Positions 61,855 to 64,000 of a stretch of 64,000 nucleotides of DNA are shown here, one piece after another. Position 1 is the first letter of the stretch. Each line of letters opens with the position of its first letter. The translations under genes and the position numbers were made by a program. The notes under the pieces are model-generated. The model had not been told where the DNA came from and ran no database searches. It was given only the letters and a program-made list of their open reading frames with translations. Source of the DNA: an uncultured Paracoccaceae bacterium. Lineage in GTDB: Bacteria > Pseudomonadota > Alphaproteobacteria > Rhodobacterales > Rhodobacteraceae. The stretch covers positions 710,410 through 774,409 of the forward strand of contig CANMQO010000001.1 of NCBI GenBank assembly GCA_947500055.1. Direction: 5' to 3'.

Positions 61855-64000
<2,146 letters not shown>

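Overview
The window looks like chromosomal DNA of a marine alphaproteobacterium of the family Rhodobacteraceae (Roseobacter-like). This rests on recognised gene content and order: phoR-pstSCAB-phoU-phoB with a DUF3333-type PstA, a sciP-like gene (DUF1153) next to ctrA, class II DAHP synthase, usg, an NAD-dependent ligase followed by recG, and moderately high G+C. No sequence search was possible, so genus is not assigned. No rRNA, tRNA or CRISPR array was found.

Layout. 1-4.6 kb: 3' part of class II DAHP synthase, a PAS protein, yicC-gmk-gamma carbonic anhydrase, a small hypothetical. 4.6-11.6 kb: complete phosphate-starvation regulon with a four-unit Pho box in front of pstS. 11.7-13.3 kb: a TbpB-like lipoprotein and a small membrane protein around a gene-poor gap. 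13.3-17.3 kb: gnd, rplM-rpsI, then a lower-G+C accessory patch with an Imm11-type immunity gene, and a one-domain Lrp/AsnC protein. 17.4-22.2 kb: a polyamine-type ABC transporter without binding protein, and a ppk2-tetR-pagL-like operon.

22.3-31.6 kb (minus strand) is the most interesting region. Seven genes whose ends all overlap encode a class I HMG-CoA reductase, a UbiA prenyltransferase, a PEP-synthase/rifampicin-phosphotransferase-like enzyme, a BtaA-like (DUF3419) aminocarboxypropyl transferase, a phytol/dolichol-kinase-like membrane protein, a GNAT-like protein and an OleC-like acyl-adenylating enzyme. The set looks like a biosynthetic pathway for an isoprenoid-containing lipid or related product. 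I do not recognise it as a described pathway.

31.7-37.3 kb: membrane-anchored alpha/beta hydrolase, metA (acetyl-type by Glu111), a P-loop protein, two exported proteins and mnmA. 37.4-43 kb: sciP-ctrA, ligA-recG and a 40-codon membrane peptide gene. 43-47 kb: NifU-like scaffold, hisI, gluQRS, a methyltransferase and trmFO. 47-54.8 kb: porin-like protein, gyrA, usg, a VOC protein, an HtrA/Deg protease, ferredoxin and an FG-GAP protein. 54.8-61.6 kb: cobS/cobT, a Kef-type antiporter, an MFS exporter, and an Lrp regulator divergent from hppD. 61.6-64 kb: a roughly 262-bp MITE sits exactly in the shared stop codons of hppD and a large Pro/Glu-rich, PilP-like C-terminal membrane protein whose N-terminus runs off the window through a hexanucleotide repeat.
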